Below, one piece after another: positions 6,935 to 16,561 of a stretch of DNA of 64,000 nt; the first letter of the stretch is position 1, and each line of letters begins with the position of its first letter. Position numbers and translations under genes: made by a program. The notes below the pieces were generated by a model, which was not told the origin of the DNA, made no database searches, and saw only the letters and a list, made by a program, of their open reading frames with translations. The DNA is taken from contig NZ_LQWY01000044.1 in assembly GCF_001643235.1 (NCBI RefSeq), forward strand, positions 1 to 64,000, written 5' to 3'. This DNA is from Domibacillus aminovorans (GTDB lineage Bacteria; Bacillota; Bacilli; Bacillales; Domibacillaceae).

Positions 6935-9900
6935 ATGAATCTTTACGGTTATCCAGAAAAACAAGGCTTATACAATCCTTCTAATGAACACGATGCATGC
7001 GGCATCGGTTTTATTGCCAATATAAAAGGGCGTCCTTCCCACAAAATTGTCCAGGATGGTATTCATATGCTTTGCCGTCTTGAGCATCGCGGTGGGAACT
7101 TGAATGGAACAACAGGTGATGGTGCGGGAATTATGCTGCAAATTTGCGATAATTTTTTCCGCAAAGAATGTGAAATACTGAACATTAATTTACCTGCTCC
7201 TTTCCATTATGCAGTGGGTATGTTCTTTTTGCCCAAAAATAAAAAACAGCGCGAACACATTCAATTGGAGACTGAACTCATTCTTCACGAAGAAGGATTA
7301 AAACTGCTCGGATGGCGCGATGTTCCTGTTAACCAAGAAGCAGCGGGACCGGAAGCATTGGCAATCGCTCCTTATGTCATGCAATTGTTTGTTGAAAAAA
7401 GCAAAAAGCACGAAACAGAAAAAGAATTTGAACGCGCGCTATATATTATGAGAAAACGAATTGAAAATGAAGTTAGGAACAACTCCGATGTTAAAGGTTC
7501 ATTTTACATTCCAAGCTTCTCAACAAGAACGATTATTTATAAAGGAATGCTAACACCCGAGCAAATCGATCAATATTACATTGACCTCTCTAAAGAAGAC
7601 TACCAATCTGCTTTCTCGCTCGTACACTCTCGCTTCAGTACAAATACATTCCCGAGTTGGGAACGCGCGCATCCATACCGCTACTTAATCCACAACGGCG
7701 AAATTAATACAAACCGCGGCAATGTTAGCTGGATGCAGTCACGCGAGAAAGCTGGTTACTCAAAACATTTCGGCCATCAATACGAACAGCTTTTGCCGGT
7801 TATCGATACGAACGGAAGCGACTCTGCTATGCTCGATAACGCAATTGAATTTTTAACATTGTCTGGACGCTCCCTTCCCCATGCGGCGATGATGTTAATT
7901 CCAGAACCGTGGGACCGCGATCCTCACATCATCGATCCGAAACTTGCCTTCTACGAATATCATAGCTGCCTAATGGAACCGTGGGACGGTCCAACATCGA
8001 TCTCATTTACAGACGGCCGCCAAATCGGGACTATCTTAGACCGAAATGGATTGCGCCCCGCACGTTATTATGTAACGGATGATGATCATATTATTTACTC
8101 TTCTGAAGTGGGTACAATCGAAGTCGATGAAAAACGAATCGTGAAGAAAGAAACGGTCAGTGCCGGTGAGATGCTACTTGTCGATTTAGAAAAAGGCCGG
8201 ATCGTATCTGACGCGGAAATTAAACAAGAAATTACGACAGCTGAACCTTACCGTGAATGGCTAAATGAAAATTTAATACACATTTCAGATTTGGAAGAAA
8301 GAGCCGGATTACAGGAAGTGTATAGCGAGGATGAAATTCTGAATCTTCAAAAAATATTTGGTTATACGTATGATGAATTAACGAAACAAATCGCACCGAT
8401 GGCAGTTGAAAAAACAGATCCAATTGGTTCAATGGGCTATGATGCGCCGCTTGCTGTTTTATCTGAACGACCGCAGCTATTATACAACTACTTCAAGCAA
8501 CTGTTCGCGCAAGTAACGAACCCGCCAATTGATGCAATTCGCGAAAATAATGTAGTCTCTGCGATGACTCTCCTCGGCGATGAAGGAAATATTCTGGCTC
8601 CGTCAGCACGAAACAGTCGCCGTATACGACTAGAAACGCCGATTCTTAGTGAAAAAGAATGGAATAAAATTGCCTTTAACAAAGAAATTGCTTTCAAAAC
8701 AGCAACACTGTCTCTTCTTTTCAATATTAAAGAGCAAAAAGCACTTTCACAGACGATGGCTCGCTTATTCATCGAAGCAGATGCGGCAATCGATAACGGC
8801 GCATCAATCATTATTTTGTCAGACCGCGGTGTAACAAATAAAAAAGCAGCAATACCGGCATTGCTTGCTATAAGCGGCCTACACCAACATTTAATTCAAA
8901 CAGGACGCCGCACAAATGTAAGCATCGTACTAGATACAGCGGAAGCACGCGACGTTCATCAATTTTGCTGCTTGATCGGCTACGGGGCCGATGCCATTTA
9001 TCCATATTTAGGGATTGCGTCGATCCGTGCGATGATTACAGACGGAACGATTACCGACCTTTCCACTGAGGAAGCAGAGAAAAATTATTCCTATGCAGCA
9101 ACGAGCGGCATCATTAAAGTCATGGCAAAAATGGGTATCTCGACCGTACAAAGTTACCGCGGCTCCCAAATTTTCGAAGCGGTCGGTATCGGTCATGATG
9201 TCATCGAAACATATTTTACCGGCACAACGACAGCGCTTGGCGGCATTACACTAGATGTTATTTTAAAAGAAACACTTGCCCGTCATCACGATGCATATGG
9301 CAAAAGTGAATTTAACGATCCGACGCTCGATTCAAGCGGTGAATTCCAGTGGAGACGCACCGGTGAAAAACATGCGTTCAATCCGAAAACAATTCATATG
9401 CTTCAGCACGCAGCAAGAACGAACAATTATGAGTTGTATAAAGAATTTTCCGAAATGGCGAACGAAGAAAATATTATGTTCCTTCGCGGTCTATTGGACC
9501 TTGATTTCACGGCTCGGCCATCCATTCCGCTGGAGGAAGTTGAACCACTCGAAGATATCTTCAAACGGTTCAAATCTGGTGCGATGTCATACGGTTCAAT
9601 CAGTAAAGAAGCGCATGAATCACTTGCGATTGCATTAAACCGGCTTGGCGGCAAAAGTAATAGTGGTGAAGGTGGCGAAGATCCAGTCCGCTACCACCCG
9701 GATGAAAATGGTGATATGAGAAGCAGTGCCATCAAGCAGGTCGCATCAGGTCGATTTGGTGTCACAAGCGAATATTTAAATACAGCAAATGAAATTCAAA
9801 TTAAAATGGCGCAAGGAGCGAAACCGGGTGAAGGCGGTCACCTTCCAGGTAAAAAAGTGTATCCATGGATTGCGGAAACACGCGGTTCAACACCTGGAGT

Positions 9901-11524
9901 AGGCTTGATCTCTCCTCCTCCTCACCATGACATTTATTCGATTGAAGATTTAGCACAGCTTATATACGACTTAAAAAATGCCAATCAAGAAGCGCGCATT
10001 AACGTTAAGCTCGTCGCGAAATCTGGTGTCGGGACAATTGCTGCTGGTGTAGCGAAAGGGTTAGCCGATGTTATTCTCATCAGCGGTTACGAAGGCGGAA
10101 CGGGTGCATCACCGAAAACAAGTATTAAACATGCCGGTATCCCGTGGGAAATTGGCCTAGCTGAAACACACCAAACGCTTCTTATGAACGGCTTGCGTGA
10201 AAAGGTAACGCTCGAAACAGACGGGAAATTAATGAATGGCCGCGATGTCGTCATTGCAGCGTTACTCGGTGCAGAAGAATTCGGCTTTGCGACAGCACCG
10301 CTCGTCATTCTCGGCTGCGTGATGATGCGCGTCTGCCATATGGATACATGTCCGGTTGGTGTAGCGACACAAAATCCAGAGCTTCGCAAAAAGTTCATGG
10401 GCGAGCCGGAACACGTCGTCAACTATTTAACATTTGTTGCGCGTGAAATGCGTGAAATTATGGCGGAACTCGGTTTCCGAACAATTAATGAAATGATTGG
10501 GCAAAAACAAGTACTGAAGCCACATGCACGCAAAGAATCGCACTGGAAAGCAAAATACCTGGACCTGTTCCCTCTTTTATATATGACGCCGCTCAAAACG
10601 GGTCAAAAACAGTTCAAAACGAAAGATCAAGACTATAAATTAGAGCGTACAATTGACCACCAACTTCTATTAGAGGCAATCCGACCTGCTCTTGAAAATA
10701 AGCAAGTCGTATGCGGTGAATTTGACATTATCAATACAGACCGTGCTGCGGGTACAATTACGGGCTCTGCCGTCACGAATGCGTACGGCGCAGAAGGTCT
10801 TCCAGACAACACTGTTCAATTCACTTTTAATGGCTCTGCTGGTCAAAGCTTTGGGGCTTTTCTTCCTAAAGGATTGACGTTCACTGTAAATGGCGACGCG
10901 AATGATTATTTCGGTAAAGGCTTATCAGGCGGCCGCTTAATCGTCCGTCCTCATCGTGATCTAAACCTTGTACCGCATGAACAGGCGATTTGCGGAAATG
11001 TAAACTTATACGGAGCAACAAATGGGGAAGCCTTTATTAACGGCCGTGCCGGCACACGTTTTGCTGTCCGGAACAGCGGCGCGAATATCGTCGTTGAAGG
11101 GATTACCGATCATGGATGTGAGTACATGACTGGCGGGCGCGTTGTCATTCTTGGCGAAACAGGCCGTAACTTTGCAGCCGGTATGTCAGGTGGTATTGCC
11201 TACTTGTATGCACCAAACCGCGAGAAGCAAGAACGTTTGATTAATCGTGAAATGGTCTTAACAGAGTCACTCGAAAATGCACAGGAAGAAGCAACAGTAA
11301 AAGCGTTAATTGCAAGCCATGTCCAGTGGACAGGAAGCCCGCTTGCCACTTCGATTTTAGAAAATTGGGAATCAGAAAAAAAACACTTTATCCGTGTGAT
11401 CCCTCACGAATATAAAGACATGATGAAAGCCATTTCTTATTTTGAAGAACAAGGTTTACAGCAATCTGAAGCAAAATACGCAGCATTTACGGAGAAAAAA
11501 GTGCCTGTTATTGAAAATGTGTAA
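6935..11524 (+). CDS. gltA: glutamate synthase (NADPH) large subunit
   Basis: Makes two glutamates from glutamine and 2-oxoglutarate together with the small subunit. The frame opens at 6926 with a GTG, but that codon lies in the GGAGGTG RBS, so the ATG at 6935 is the start (1529 aa). A short propeptide precedes the nucleophile Cys22 (HDACGIGF) of the class II amidotransferase domain (to about 430). A central domain, the FMN-binding synthase barrel (about 800-1200, SGEGGEDP, GGTGASP) and the [3Fe-4S] cysteines in CVMMRVCHMDTCPVG follow. The C-terminal GXGXG beta-helix covers about 1280-1490. The gene is full length and followed 17 bp later by gltB. Confidence 0.97.
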   Translation: MNLYGYPEKQGLYNPSNEHDACGIGFIANIKGRPSHKIVQDGIHMLCRLEHRGGNLNGTTGDGAGIMLQICDNFFRKECEILNINLPAPFHYAVGMFFLPKNKKQREHIQLETELILHEEGLKLLGWRDVPVNQEAAGPEALAIAPYVMQLFVEKSKKHETEKEFERALYIMRKRIENEVRNNSDVKGSFYIPSFSTRTIIYKGMLTPEQIDQYYIDLSKEDYQSAFSLVHSRFSTNTFPSWERAHPYRYLIHNGEINTNRGNVSWMQSREKAGYSKHFGHQYEQLLPVIDTNGSDSAMLDNAIEFLTLSGRSLPHAAMMLIPEPWDRDPHIIDPKLAFYEYHSCLMEPWDGPTSISFTDGRQIGTILDRNGLRPARYYVTDDDHIIYSSEVGTIEVDEKRIVKKETVSAGEMLLVDLEKGRIVSDAEIKQEITTAEPYREWLNENLIHISDLEERAGLQEVYSEDEILNLQKIFGYTYDELTKQIAPMAVEKTDPIGSMGYDAPLAVLSERPQLLYNYFKQLFAQVTNPPIDAIRENNVVSAMTLLGDEGNILAPSARNSRRIRLETPILSEKEWNKIAFNKEIAFKTATLSLLFNIKEQKALSQTMARLFIEADAAIDNGASIIILSDRGVTNKKAAIPALLAISGLHQHLIQTGRRTNVSIVLDTAEARDVHQFCCLIGYGADAIYPYLGIASIRAMITDGTITDLSTEEAEKNYSYAATSGIIKVMAKMGISTVQSYRGSQIFEAVGIGHDVIETYFTGTTTALGGITLDVILKETLARHHDAYGKSEFNDPTLDSSGEFQWRRTGEKHAFNPKTIHMLQHAARTNNYELYKEFSEMANEENIMFLRGLLDLDFTARPSIPLEEVEPLEDIFKRFKSGAMSYGSISKEAHESLAIALNRLGGKSNSGEGGEDPVRYHPDENGDMRSSAIKQVASGRFGVTSEYLNTANEIQIKMAQGAKPGEGGHLPGKKVYPWIAETRGSTPGVGLISPPPHHDIYSIEDLAQLIYDLKNANQEARINVKLVAKSGVGTIAAGVAKGLADVILISGYEGGTGASPKTSIKHAGIPWEIGLAETHQTLLMNGLREKVTLETDGKLMNGRDVVIAALLGAEEFGFATAPLVILGCVMMRVCHMDTCPVGVATQNPELRKKFMGEPEHVVNYLTFVAREMREIMAELGFRTINEMIGQKQVLKPHARKESHWKAKYLDLFPLLYMTPLKTGQKQFKTKDQDYKLERTIDHQLLLEAIRPALENKQVVCGEFDIINTDRAAGTITGSAVTNAYGAEGLPDNTVQFTFNGSAGQSFGAFLPKGLTFTVNGDANDYFGKGLSGGRLIVRPHRDLNLVPHEQAICGNVNLYGATNGEAFINGRAGTRFAVRNSGANIVVEGITDHGCEYMTGGRVVILGETGRNFAAGMSGGIAYLYAPNREKQERLINREMVLTESLENAQEEATVKALIASHVQWTGSPLATSILENWESEKKHFIRVIPHEYKDMMKAISYFEEQGLQQSEAKYAAFTEKKVPVIENV

Positions 11525-11541
11525 GAAAGGAGAATGACTCA

Positions 11542-13020
11542 ATGGGGAAAGCAACCGGCTTTATCGAATATGACCGTAAAACCGCTCCAGGACGGAATCC
11601 CGTCGAGCGCGTCAAAGATTGGAAAGAATATACGACAGTCCTTCCCGAAAAAGAATTAAGCATTCAAGGAGCCCGCTGCATGGACTGCGGGACTCCCTTC
11701 TGCCATACAGGACAGATGATTGGAGGAACGCCGTCTGGCTGCCCGCTTTACAACCTCATTCCAGAGTGGAACGACCTTGTCTACCGCGGACGATGGAAAG
11801 AAGCGCTTGACCGTCTCGTGAAAACAAATAACTTCCCCGAATTCACGGGCCGCGTTTGTCCAGCTCCTTGTGAAGGGTCTTGTACAGTCGCGATCAACGA
11901 CCCGGCTGTTGCGATTAAATCGATTGAAAAAGCGATTATCGACAAAGGGTTTGAAGAAGGATGGATCGTGCCAAACCCGCCAAAACGCCGCACAGGAAAA
12001 CACGTTGCCGTTGTTGGTTCAGGCCCTGCAGGACTGGCAGCTGCAGACCAATTAAACAAAGCGGGTCATCTTGTCACAGTATTTGAACGTGATGACCGTA
12101 TCGGTGGTCTCTTAATGTACGGAATTCCTTCCATGAAACTTGAAAAAGAATCAGTCGAACGCCGCGTAAATTTATTGAAAAACGAAGGCATTGAATTTGT
12201 TGTGAATACAACGATTGGCAAAGATATTACAAAAGAACAGTTAAAAGAAGAATATGATGCGGTCATTTTATGTGCTGGTGCACAGACACACCGCGACATC
12301 GTAATCGAGGGGCGCGAAGCTGACGGCATTTACCTCGCAATGGAATATTTGACGAAAAGCATTAAAGGGCTTCTTGATCAAACGGATGAAAATATCATTT
12401 CTGCAGAAGGCAAAAACGTCATCGTTATCGGCGGCGGTGATACAGGTGCTGATTGTATTGCGACGGCGATTCGTCAAGGAGCGAAAAGTGTCGTTCAGTT
12501 CGGTAAACATGAACGTCAGACTGTCGCCCGTAAAGGAAACAACCCATGGCCGCAGTACCCGAATACATTCACGCTTGATTATGCGTATGCAGAAGCAGCG
12601 GCTGTATACGGCGAAGATCCGCGTGAATACTTGATCTCAACGAAGAAATTCGTTGCGGATGAACATGGTAAATTAAAAGAGCTGCATACTGTCCACATGG
12701 AAAAAACATACCTTGAAGACGGCTGCTACACAATGACTGAAATTCAAGGCAGCGAACAAGTATGGCCTGTGGAGCTTGTGCTAATCGCAATCGGTTTCAG
12801 CGGAACTGATATGCCGCTAGCGAATCACTTTGGTGTCGATACGACAGCCCGCAATACAATACTTTCTAAATATGGAAAATATAACACGAACGAAGAAGGC
12901 ATTTTTGCTGCCGGCGATATGCGTCGTGGACAAAGTCTCGTTGTATGGGCGATCCACGAAGGACGCGAAGCAGCACGTGAAACAGATCGTTTCTTAATGG
13001 GTGAAACAAAACTACCTTGA
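11542..13020 (+). CDS. gltB: glutamate synthase (NADPH) small subunit
   Basis: The 492-aa FAD/iron-sulfur subunit that passes electrons from NADPH to GltA. The N-terminal cysteine motifs are [17 protein letters not shown] and CPAPCEGSC, which bind two [4Fe-4S] clusters. An FAD Rossmann motif [13 protein letters not shown] follows near residue 155, the NADPH motif [11 protein letters not shown] near 295, and the C-terminal FAD motif [11 protein letters not shown] near 450. It has its own AAAGGAGA RBS and is co-transcribed with gltA. A terminator follows at once. Confidence 0.97.
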   Translation: MGKATGFIEYDRKTAPGRNPVERVKDWKEYTTVLPEKELSIQGARCMDCGTPFCHTGQMIGGTPSGCPLYNLIPEWNDLVYRGRWKEALDRLVKTNNFPEFTGRVCPAPCEGSCTVAINDPAVAIKSIEKAIIDKGFEEGWIVPNPPKRRTGKHVAVVGSGPAGLAAADQLNKAGHLVTVFERDDRIGGLLMYGIPSMKLEKESVERRVNLLKNEGIEFVVNTTIGKDITKEQLKEEYDAVILCAGAQTHRDIVIEGREADGIYLAMEYLTKSIKGLLDQTDENIISAEGKNVIVIGGGDTGADCIATAIRQGAKSVVQFGKHERQTVARKGNNPWPQYPNTFTLDYAYAEAAAVYGEDPREYLISTKKFVADEHGKLKELHTVHMEKTYLEDGCYTMTEIQGSEQVWPVELVLIAIGFSGTDMPLANHFGVDTTARNTILSKYGKYNTNEEGIFAAGDMRRGQSLVVWAIHEGREAARETDRFLMGETKLP

Positions 13021-13034
13021 TTTAAATGGGCTGC

Positions 13035-13068
13035 CCCCGCTTCCTTATTTTTGAGCGGGGTATTTTTA
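13035..13068 (+). terminator. terminator of gltAB
   Basis: CCCCGCT (13035-13041) pairs with AGCGGGG (13054-13060), followed by TATTTTTA. Confidence 0.8.
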
Positions 13069-13080
13069 GTTTAGTCACCT

Positions 13081-13160
13081 GTACTTTCCGACCATTTCGC
13101 CTACTTTCTGACCGCTCCCCAGGATTTCTGATCACTTTGCTTATTTTCTGACCATTCCAT
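13081..13160. repeat. four-unit degenerate 20-bp tandem repeat
   Basis: Four blocks with exact 20-bp phase: GTACTTTCCGACCATTTCGC, CTACTTTCTGACCGCTCCCC, AGGATTTCTGATCACTTTGC and TTATTTTCTGACCATTCCAT. The shared core is TTTCTGACCAYT; the GA of the core recurs at 13090, 13110, 13130 and 13150. It lies between the gltAB terminator and the 3' end of a convergent LysR gene. Function unknown. Confidence 0.65.
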
Positions 13161-13181
13161 AAAAAAAAGACCAGCAATATG

Positions 13182-14042
13182 CTAATCTCTTCGTAAAAAG
13201 TGCAAAAATGTTTCAGCTGTTTTTGTCATAAACGGCGCATCCCGGATAATCACATAAAAATTCCGCTCATAATAAAGGCTGCCCCCGCCGACGATTTTCA
13301 ATTTTTCCAGTTCCAGTTCATTGCGAATCGTCCACTCCGATAAAAGGGCGACGCCAAGCCCAGCTTCTACTGCTTCTTTAATGATTTGTGTACTGCCGAA
13401 TTCTAAAATTTTTGCCGGTTGAATGCCGTTTTTCTCCGCAAACCATTCAAATGCTTCTCGCGTACCCGATCCTTGCTCACGTACAATCCATGTTTCTTCA
13501 TTTAGATGGACACGCTTTTCAACATGTTCTTTTTTTCCTTTAATAACAAACATACGATCAGTGGCAATTTTTTCAGCGACTAACTTACTAGACGAAATGG
13601 TTCCTTCAACGACACCAAGATCAATTTCATCGCGAATGACTTTTTCAGCAATTTCATGCGTATTGCCGATGGATATAAAAGGGTCAACGGATGGAAATTT
13701 TTCTAAAAAGTCAGCAACAATATGCGGCAAAATATACTCACCAAATGAATAACTTGCCCCAACTGAAAGCTTTCCTTTCACTTCACCAGCCAAATCTTCT
13801 ACTGCCTGCTTCATCTTCTCATTCAGTGTAGAAATCTCGCCTCCATAATAGGCAACAAGGCTGCCTGCTTTTGTCAGACGAATCTTTTTATTCGTTCGGT
13901 CAATAAGCTTTATACCTAGTTCATCTTCCAGCGATTTTACATATTGACTGACTGCTGGTTGCGTAATAAACAGCTCTTCCGCTGCCCGTGAAAAGTTCAT
14001 ATGTTTGACTACAGTTAAAAACACTTTTAGTTTTTGCTCCAT
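13182..14042 (-). CDS. LysR-family regulator, divergent from a YeiH-type transporter
   Basis: A 286-aa LysR-type regulator. The winged helix (FSRAAEELFITQPAVSQYVK, residues 17-36) is followed by an effector domain with LSVGASYSFGEYILPHIV and the conserved GLGVALLSEW. It resembles the CysL/YwfK and YeiE group. The gene is divergent from the YeiH-like gene, an arrangement seen in many bacteria and linked to sulfite or sulfur-compound handling, so it probably controls that transporter. A perfect LysR-type inverted repeat lies 15 bp upstream of its start. The effector is not evident from sequence. Confidence 0.85.
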   Translation of the reverse strand: MEQKLKVFLTVVKHMNFSRAAEELFITQPAVSQYVKSLEDELGIKLIDRTNKKIRLTKAGSLVAYYGGEISTLNEKMKQAVEDLAGEVKGKLSVGASYSFGEYILPHIVADFLEKFPSVDPFISIGNTHEIAEKVIRDEIDLGVVEGTISSSKLVAEKIATDRMFVIKGKKEHVEKRVHLNEETWIVREQGSGTREAFEWFAEKNGIQPAKILEFGSTQIIKEAVEAGLGVALLSEWTIRNELELEKLKIVGGGSLYYERNFYVIIRDAPFMTKTAETFLHFLRRD

Positions 14043-14056
14043 TTTCGCCCACCATC

Positions 14057-14072
14057 ATAAGTGATTACTTAT
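14057..14072. promoter_or_regulatory. predicted LysR operator
   Basis: ATAAGT-GATT-ACTTAT, a perfect 6-bp-arm inverted repeat in the 109-bp divergent region. It is followed by AT-rich direct repeats of TAATTATC. This fits the T-N11-A type of LysR site. Confidence 0.6.
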
Positions 14073-14151
14073 CAATTAAATAATTATCATTAATTATCTT
14101 TTCTACCTTTTTTATTTTAACATGAAATGAAGAGAAAAGGGGCGAGTTATA

Positions 14152-15156
14152 ATGAAAGAAGCTGTATTATCTATACAAATACCGAAACAAAAAGAATTTG
14201 TGAATGGAATTGCGTTCACGACCCTGATCACCGGTATATCTTTCGTCGCAGCGAATATACCAGTCATCGGATATGCAGGCCCACTAGCACTTTCGATCTT
14301 GCTTGCAGTATTGTATCGGAATACAATCGGGTATCCAGAACAATGGCGTGCAGGCATCACATTTACCGGGAAAACGATTTTACGCTTTGCTATTATTTTA
14401 TATGGCATCCGATTAAATGTTGTGGTCGTTGCCTCTGAGGGACTCCCTTTGCTATTTCAAGCGGCTTTATCCGTTGTATTTGCATCAGTAGCCATGGTCA
14501 TTACCGGACGCTGGCTGAACATTGAACCGAAACTTGCATTGTTACTCGGAGCCGGTACGGGCATTTGTGGCGCAGCGGCTATTGCAGCGGCAGCACCGAT
14601 AATCGCTGCTAAAGAAGAAGATACAGCATTGTCTGTCGGCATGATCGCATTTCTTGGCACCATTTTCGCGCTCTTATATCCATTAATATCGCCAATCATT
14701 GGTTTAACGGCTAAACAGTACGGTCTCTGGTCAGGCTTTACACTTCATGAAATTGCTCACGCGGCACTTGCTGGTGCAGCAGGCGGTACTGATGCCATGG
14801 CAGCAGCGCTTTTATCCAAATTAAGCCGTGTTCTACTATTGTTCCCGTTTTGTCTCATTCTTTTGTTTTTCGTCAAAAAGAAAAACGGCACGCAGCAAAG
14901 CGCACCATTTCCTTATTTTTTAATTGGGTTTTTAATCGTTTCCGCACTCGGTACAATTGGAACAGAAAAAGGATTTTTATCTACTGATAAAACAGACCTT
15001 ATTGCATCTGGAGGTACTTTTTTAATGGGGATGGCAATGTGTGCACTTGGCATGTCTGTTGATTTGCGCCAGATAAAAACACGCGCTGTTAAACCGCTTG
15101 TCGCTCTGATCGTCGTCTCTATTTTATTAAGCATTCTTACCCTTTTTTGCATATAA
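14152..15156 (+). CDS. YeiH family putative sulfate/anion exporter
   Basis: A 334-aa polytopic membrane protein of the YeiH (UPF0324) family, about ten membrane helices. It is rich in small residues and has the family patterns GAGTGICGAAAIAAAAPII (near residue 140) and LHEIAHAALAGAAGGTDAM. The family is annotated as putative sulfate exporter, but transport has rarely been measured. An AAAGGGGCGAG RBS precedes the ATG. The divergent LysR regulator supports regulated expression, perhaps in response to sulfur compounds. A hairpin terminator follows. Confidence 0.88.
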   Translation: MKEAVLSIQIPKQKEFVNGIAFTTLITGISFVAANIPVIGYAGPLALSILLAVLYRNTIGYPEQWRAGITFTGKTILRFAIILYGIRLNVVVVASEGLPLLFQAALSVVFASVAMVITGRWLNIEPKLALLLGAGTGICGAAAIAAAAPIIAAKEEDTALSVGMIAFLGTIFALLYPLISPIIGLTAKQYGLWSGFTLHEIAHAALAGAAGGTDAMAAALLSKLSRVLLLFPFCLILLFFVKKKNGTQQSAPFPYFLIGFLIVSALGTIGTEKGFLSTDKTDLIASGGTFLMGMAMCALGMSVDLRQIKTRAVKPLVALIVVSILLSILTLFCI

Positions 15157-15158
15157 AA

Positions 15159-15200
15159 AAAGCATTCAGCGTCCTTCTATGACGGCTGAATGCTTGAATA
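15159..15200 (+). terminator. hairpin after the yeiH-like gene
   Basis: AAGCATTCAGCGTC (15160-15173) pairs with GACGGCTGAATGCTT (15181-15195, one bulge), preceded by an A-run. It probably ends transcription on both strands. Confidence 0.7.
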
Positions 15201-15210
15201 TTTAATAGGA

Positions 15211-15280
15211 TCAGCCATTCTCCAATAACGGCTGAAGTTAAGTACTGTATAGCGTCCAGTCATTCTCCAATAACGACTGA
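15211..15280. repeat. duplicated hairpin with a covarying base pair
   Basis: Two copies of a 25-bp element, at 15211-15235 and 15256-15280. Both share CATTCTCCAATAACG and form a short stem: CAGCC/GGCTG in the first, CAGTC/GACTG in the second. The C-G to T-A change preserves pairing. They lie downstream of argF and could act as terminator or RNA-stability elements. Confidence 0.6.
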
Positions 15281-15290
15281 ACAAGGTTTT

Positions 15291-16244
15291 TTATTTTTTC
15301 ATTAAACTATATAAAACAGCTTTTTGTGCATGCATCCGGTTTTCAGCCTGCTGGAATACAACAGACGAATCGCCGTCCATCACACCTGCAGATACTTCTT
15401 CACCGCGATGTGCTGGCAGACAATGCATAAATTTACATCCTTCGTTCGCCTCCGCAAACAATGTTTCATTTACTTGGTACGGTCCAAATGCTTTCAAACG
15501 CAGCGCAGTCTCTTCTTCCTGTCCCATACTTGTCCAGACGTCCGTATAGATGAAATCAGCACCTTTGACAGCGAGAACCGGATCTTCTGTAAATTCAAGT
15601 ACTGCACCTGTTTGCGCTGCAATTTCTTTTGACTTTTGAATGATATCCGCATCTGCTTCGTACCCTTTCGGAGCCGATAACGTAAAGTCCATTCCCATCA
15701 TAACCGCACCAATCATCAATGAATGCGCTACGTTGTTGCCATCGCCAATATAGACCATTTTATAGCCTTTAAATCCGCCTTTATATTCATATACAGTGAG
15801 TAAGTCAGCAAGTGCCTGGCACGGATGATACAAGTCTGTCAGTCCGTTAATAACCGGGATTGATGCAGCATCTGCGAGCATTTCAATACGGTCATGTCCG
15901 TGTGTACGAATCATAATGCCATCAAGATAACCAGAAAGCACTTTTCCTGTATCTTCAATCGTTTCACCACGTCCAACTTGCAAGTTATCTGAGCTTAAAA
16001 ACATGCCGTGGCCGCCTAATTGAAGCATTGCTGCCTCAAACGAAACACGCGTTCTCGTTGAATGCTTTTCGAAAATCATCCCTAAAATTTGTCCTTTTAG
16101 GGCATCCGTATAGTTTTCTTTCTTTTTCTTCATATCATGAGCAAGCAAAACGAGCGCCTGCACTTCTTCAATACTGAAGTCGAGCAGCTTGAGCATATCT
16201 CTGCCCTGCATATTCTGCTCCTTGATTTGTTCCATCGTCATCAT
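15291..16244 (-). CDS. argF: ornithine carbamoyltransferase
   Basis: Transfers carbamoyl from carbamoyl phosphate to ornithine to make citrulline in arginine synthesis. Motifs are complete: STRTR (carbamoyl-phosphate binding), HPCQ and HCLPAHRG (ornithine site, catalytic Cys). The frame opens with a GTG at 16253, but that GTG lies in the GGGGTGA RBS. The tandem ATGs at 16244/16241 (MMTMEQIKEQN) are better spaced, giving about 317 aa. It stands alone, not in an arg operon. A promoter with an ARG-box-like site is upstream. A catabolic role with arginine deiminase is less likely because no arcA or arcC is nearby. Confidence 0.95.
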   Translation of the reverse strand: MMTMEQIKEQNMQGRDMLKLLDFSIEEVQALVLLAHDMKKKKENYTDALKGQILGMIFEKHSTRTRVSFEAAMLQLGGHGMFLSSDNLQVGRGETIEDTGKVLSGYLDGIMIRTHGHDRIEMLADAASIPVINGLTDLYHPCQALADLLTVYEYKGGFKGYKMVYIGDGNNVAHSLMIGAVMMGMDFTLSAPKGYEADADIIQKSKEIAAQTGAVLEFTEDPVLAVKGADFIYTDVWTSMGQEEETALRLKAFGPYQVNETLFAEANEGCKFMHCLPAHRGEEVSAGVMDGDSSVVFQQAENRMHAQKAVLYSLMKK

Positions 16245-16287
16245 GAAAGTCACCCCGACGTGTCGTCACCTTTTATCTATACTTATA

Positions 16288-16316
16288 TTTATACACTATA
16301 AAGAATTAAAATACAA
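16288..16316 (-). promoter_or_regulatory. argF promoter overlapped by an ARG-box-like site
   Basis: On the minus strand TTGTAT (16311-16316), a 17-bp spacer and TATAAA (16288-16293). The sequence TGTATTTTAATTCT (16302-16315, minus strand) overlaps the -35 and fits the ArgR/AhrC half-site core TGAAT-N4-ATTCA with two mismatches. The stretch between here and the next gene's start (16317-16561) shows no other clear element. Confidence 0.55.
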
Positions 16317-16561
16317 CCTTTTCTCATTAATTTTTTCTCGCTTAATCATTTCTTTCATCGAATAAGCCAATAGTCTGATCTTGATCATGACAAAATTTAA
16401 GTTTTGGTAACAGAAGCTTCCCTTTTTGTTGAAAGGACAACCTTTATCTTTGTCATACCTGTAACATTGCAAGGTTCATCTTTTCGTCCCATGTACACCC
16501 GTTCTTTTTCTTATTTATAATGAGCCCAGGCAAAAAAACGCCGTTTGGAGGAATGGATTAT

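Noticed and set aside
8488-8811. Open frame on the minus strand inside gltA
   Set aside because: Lies entirely within a full-length conserved gene and matches no family; a shadow of codon bias.
13081-13160. CRISPR array
   Set aside because: Units are 20 bp, degenerate and contiguous; no conserved repeat with unique spacers and no cas genes.
16450-16530. Promoter of mreBH
   Set aside because: TATAAT-like bases occur, but neither a sigma-A -35 nor a convincing sigma-I pattern was found.
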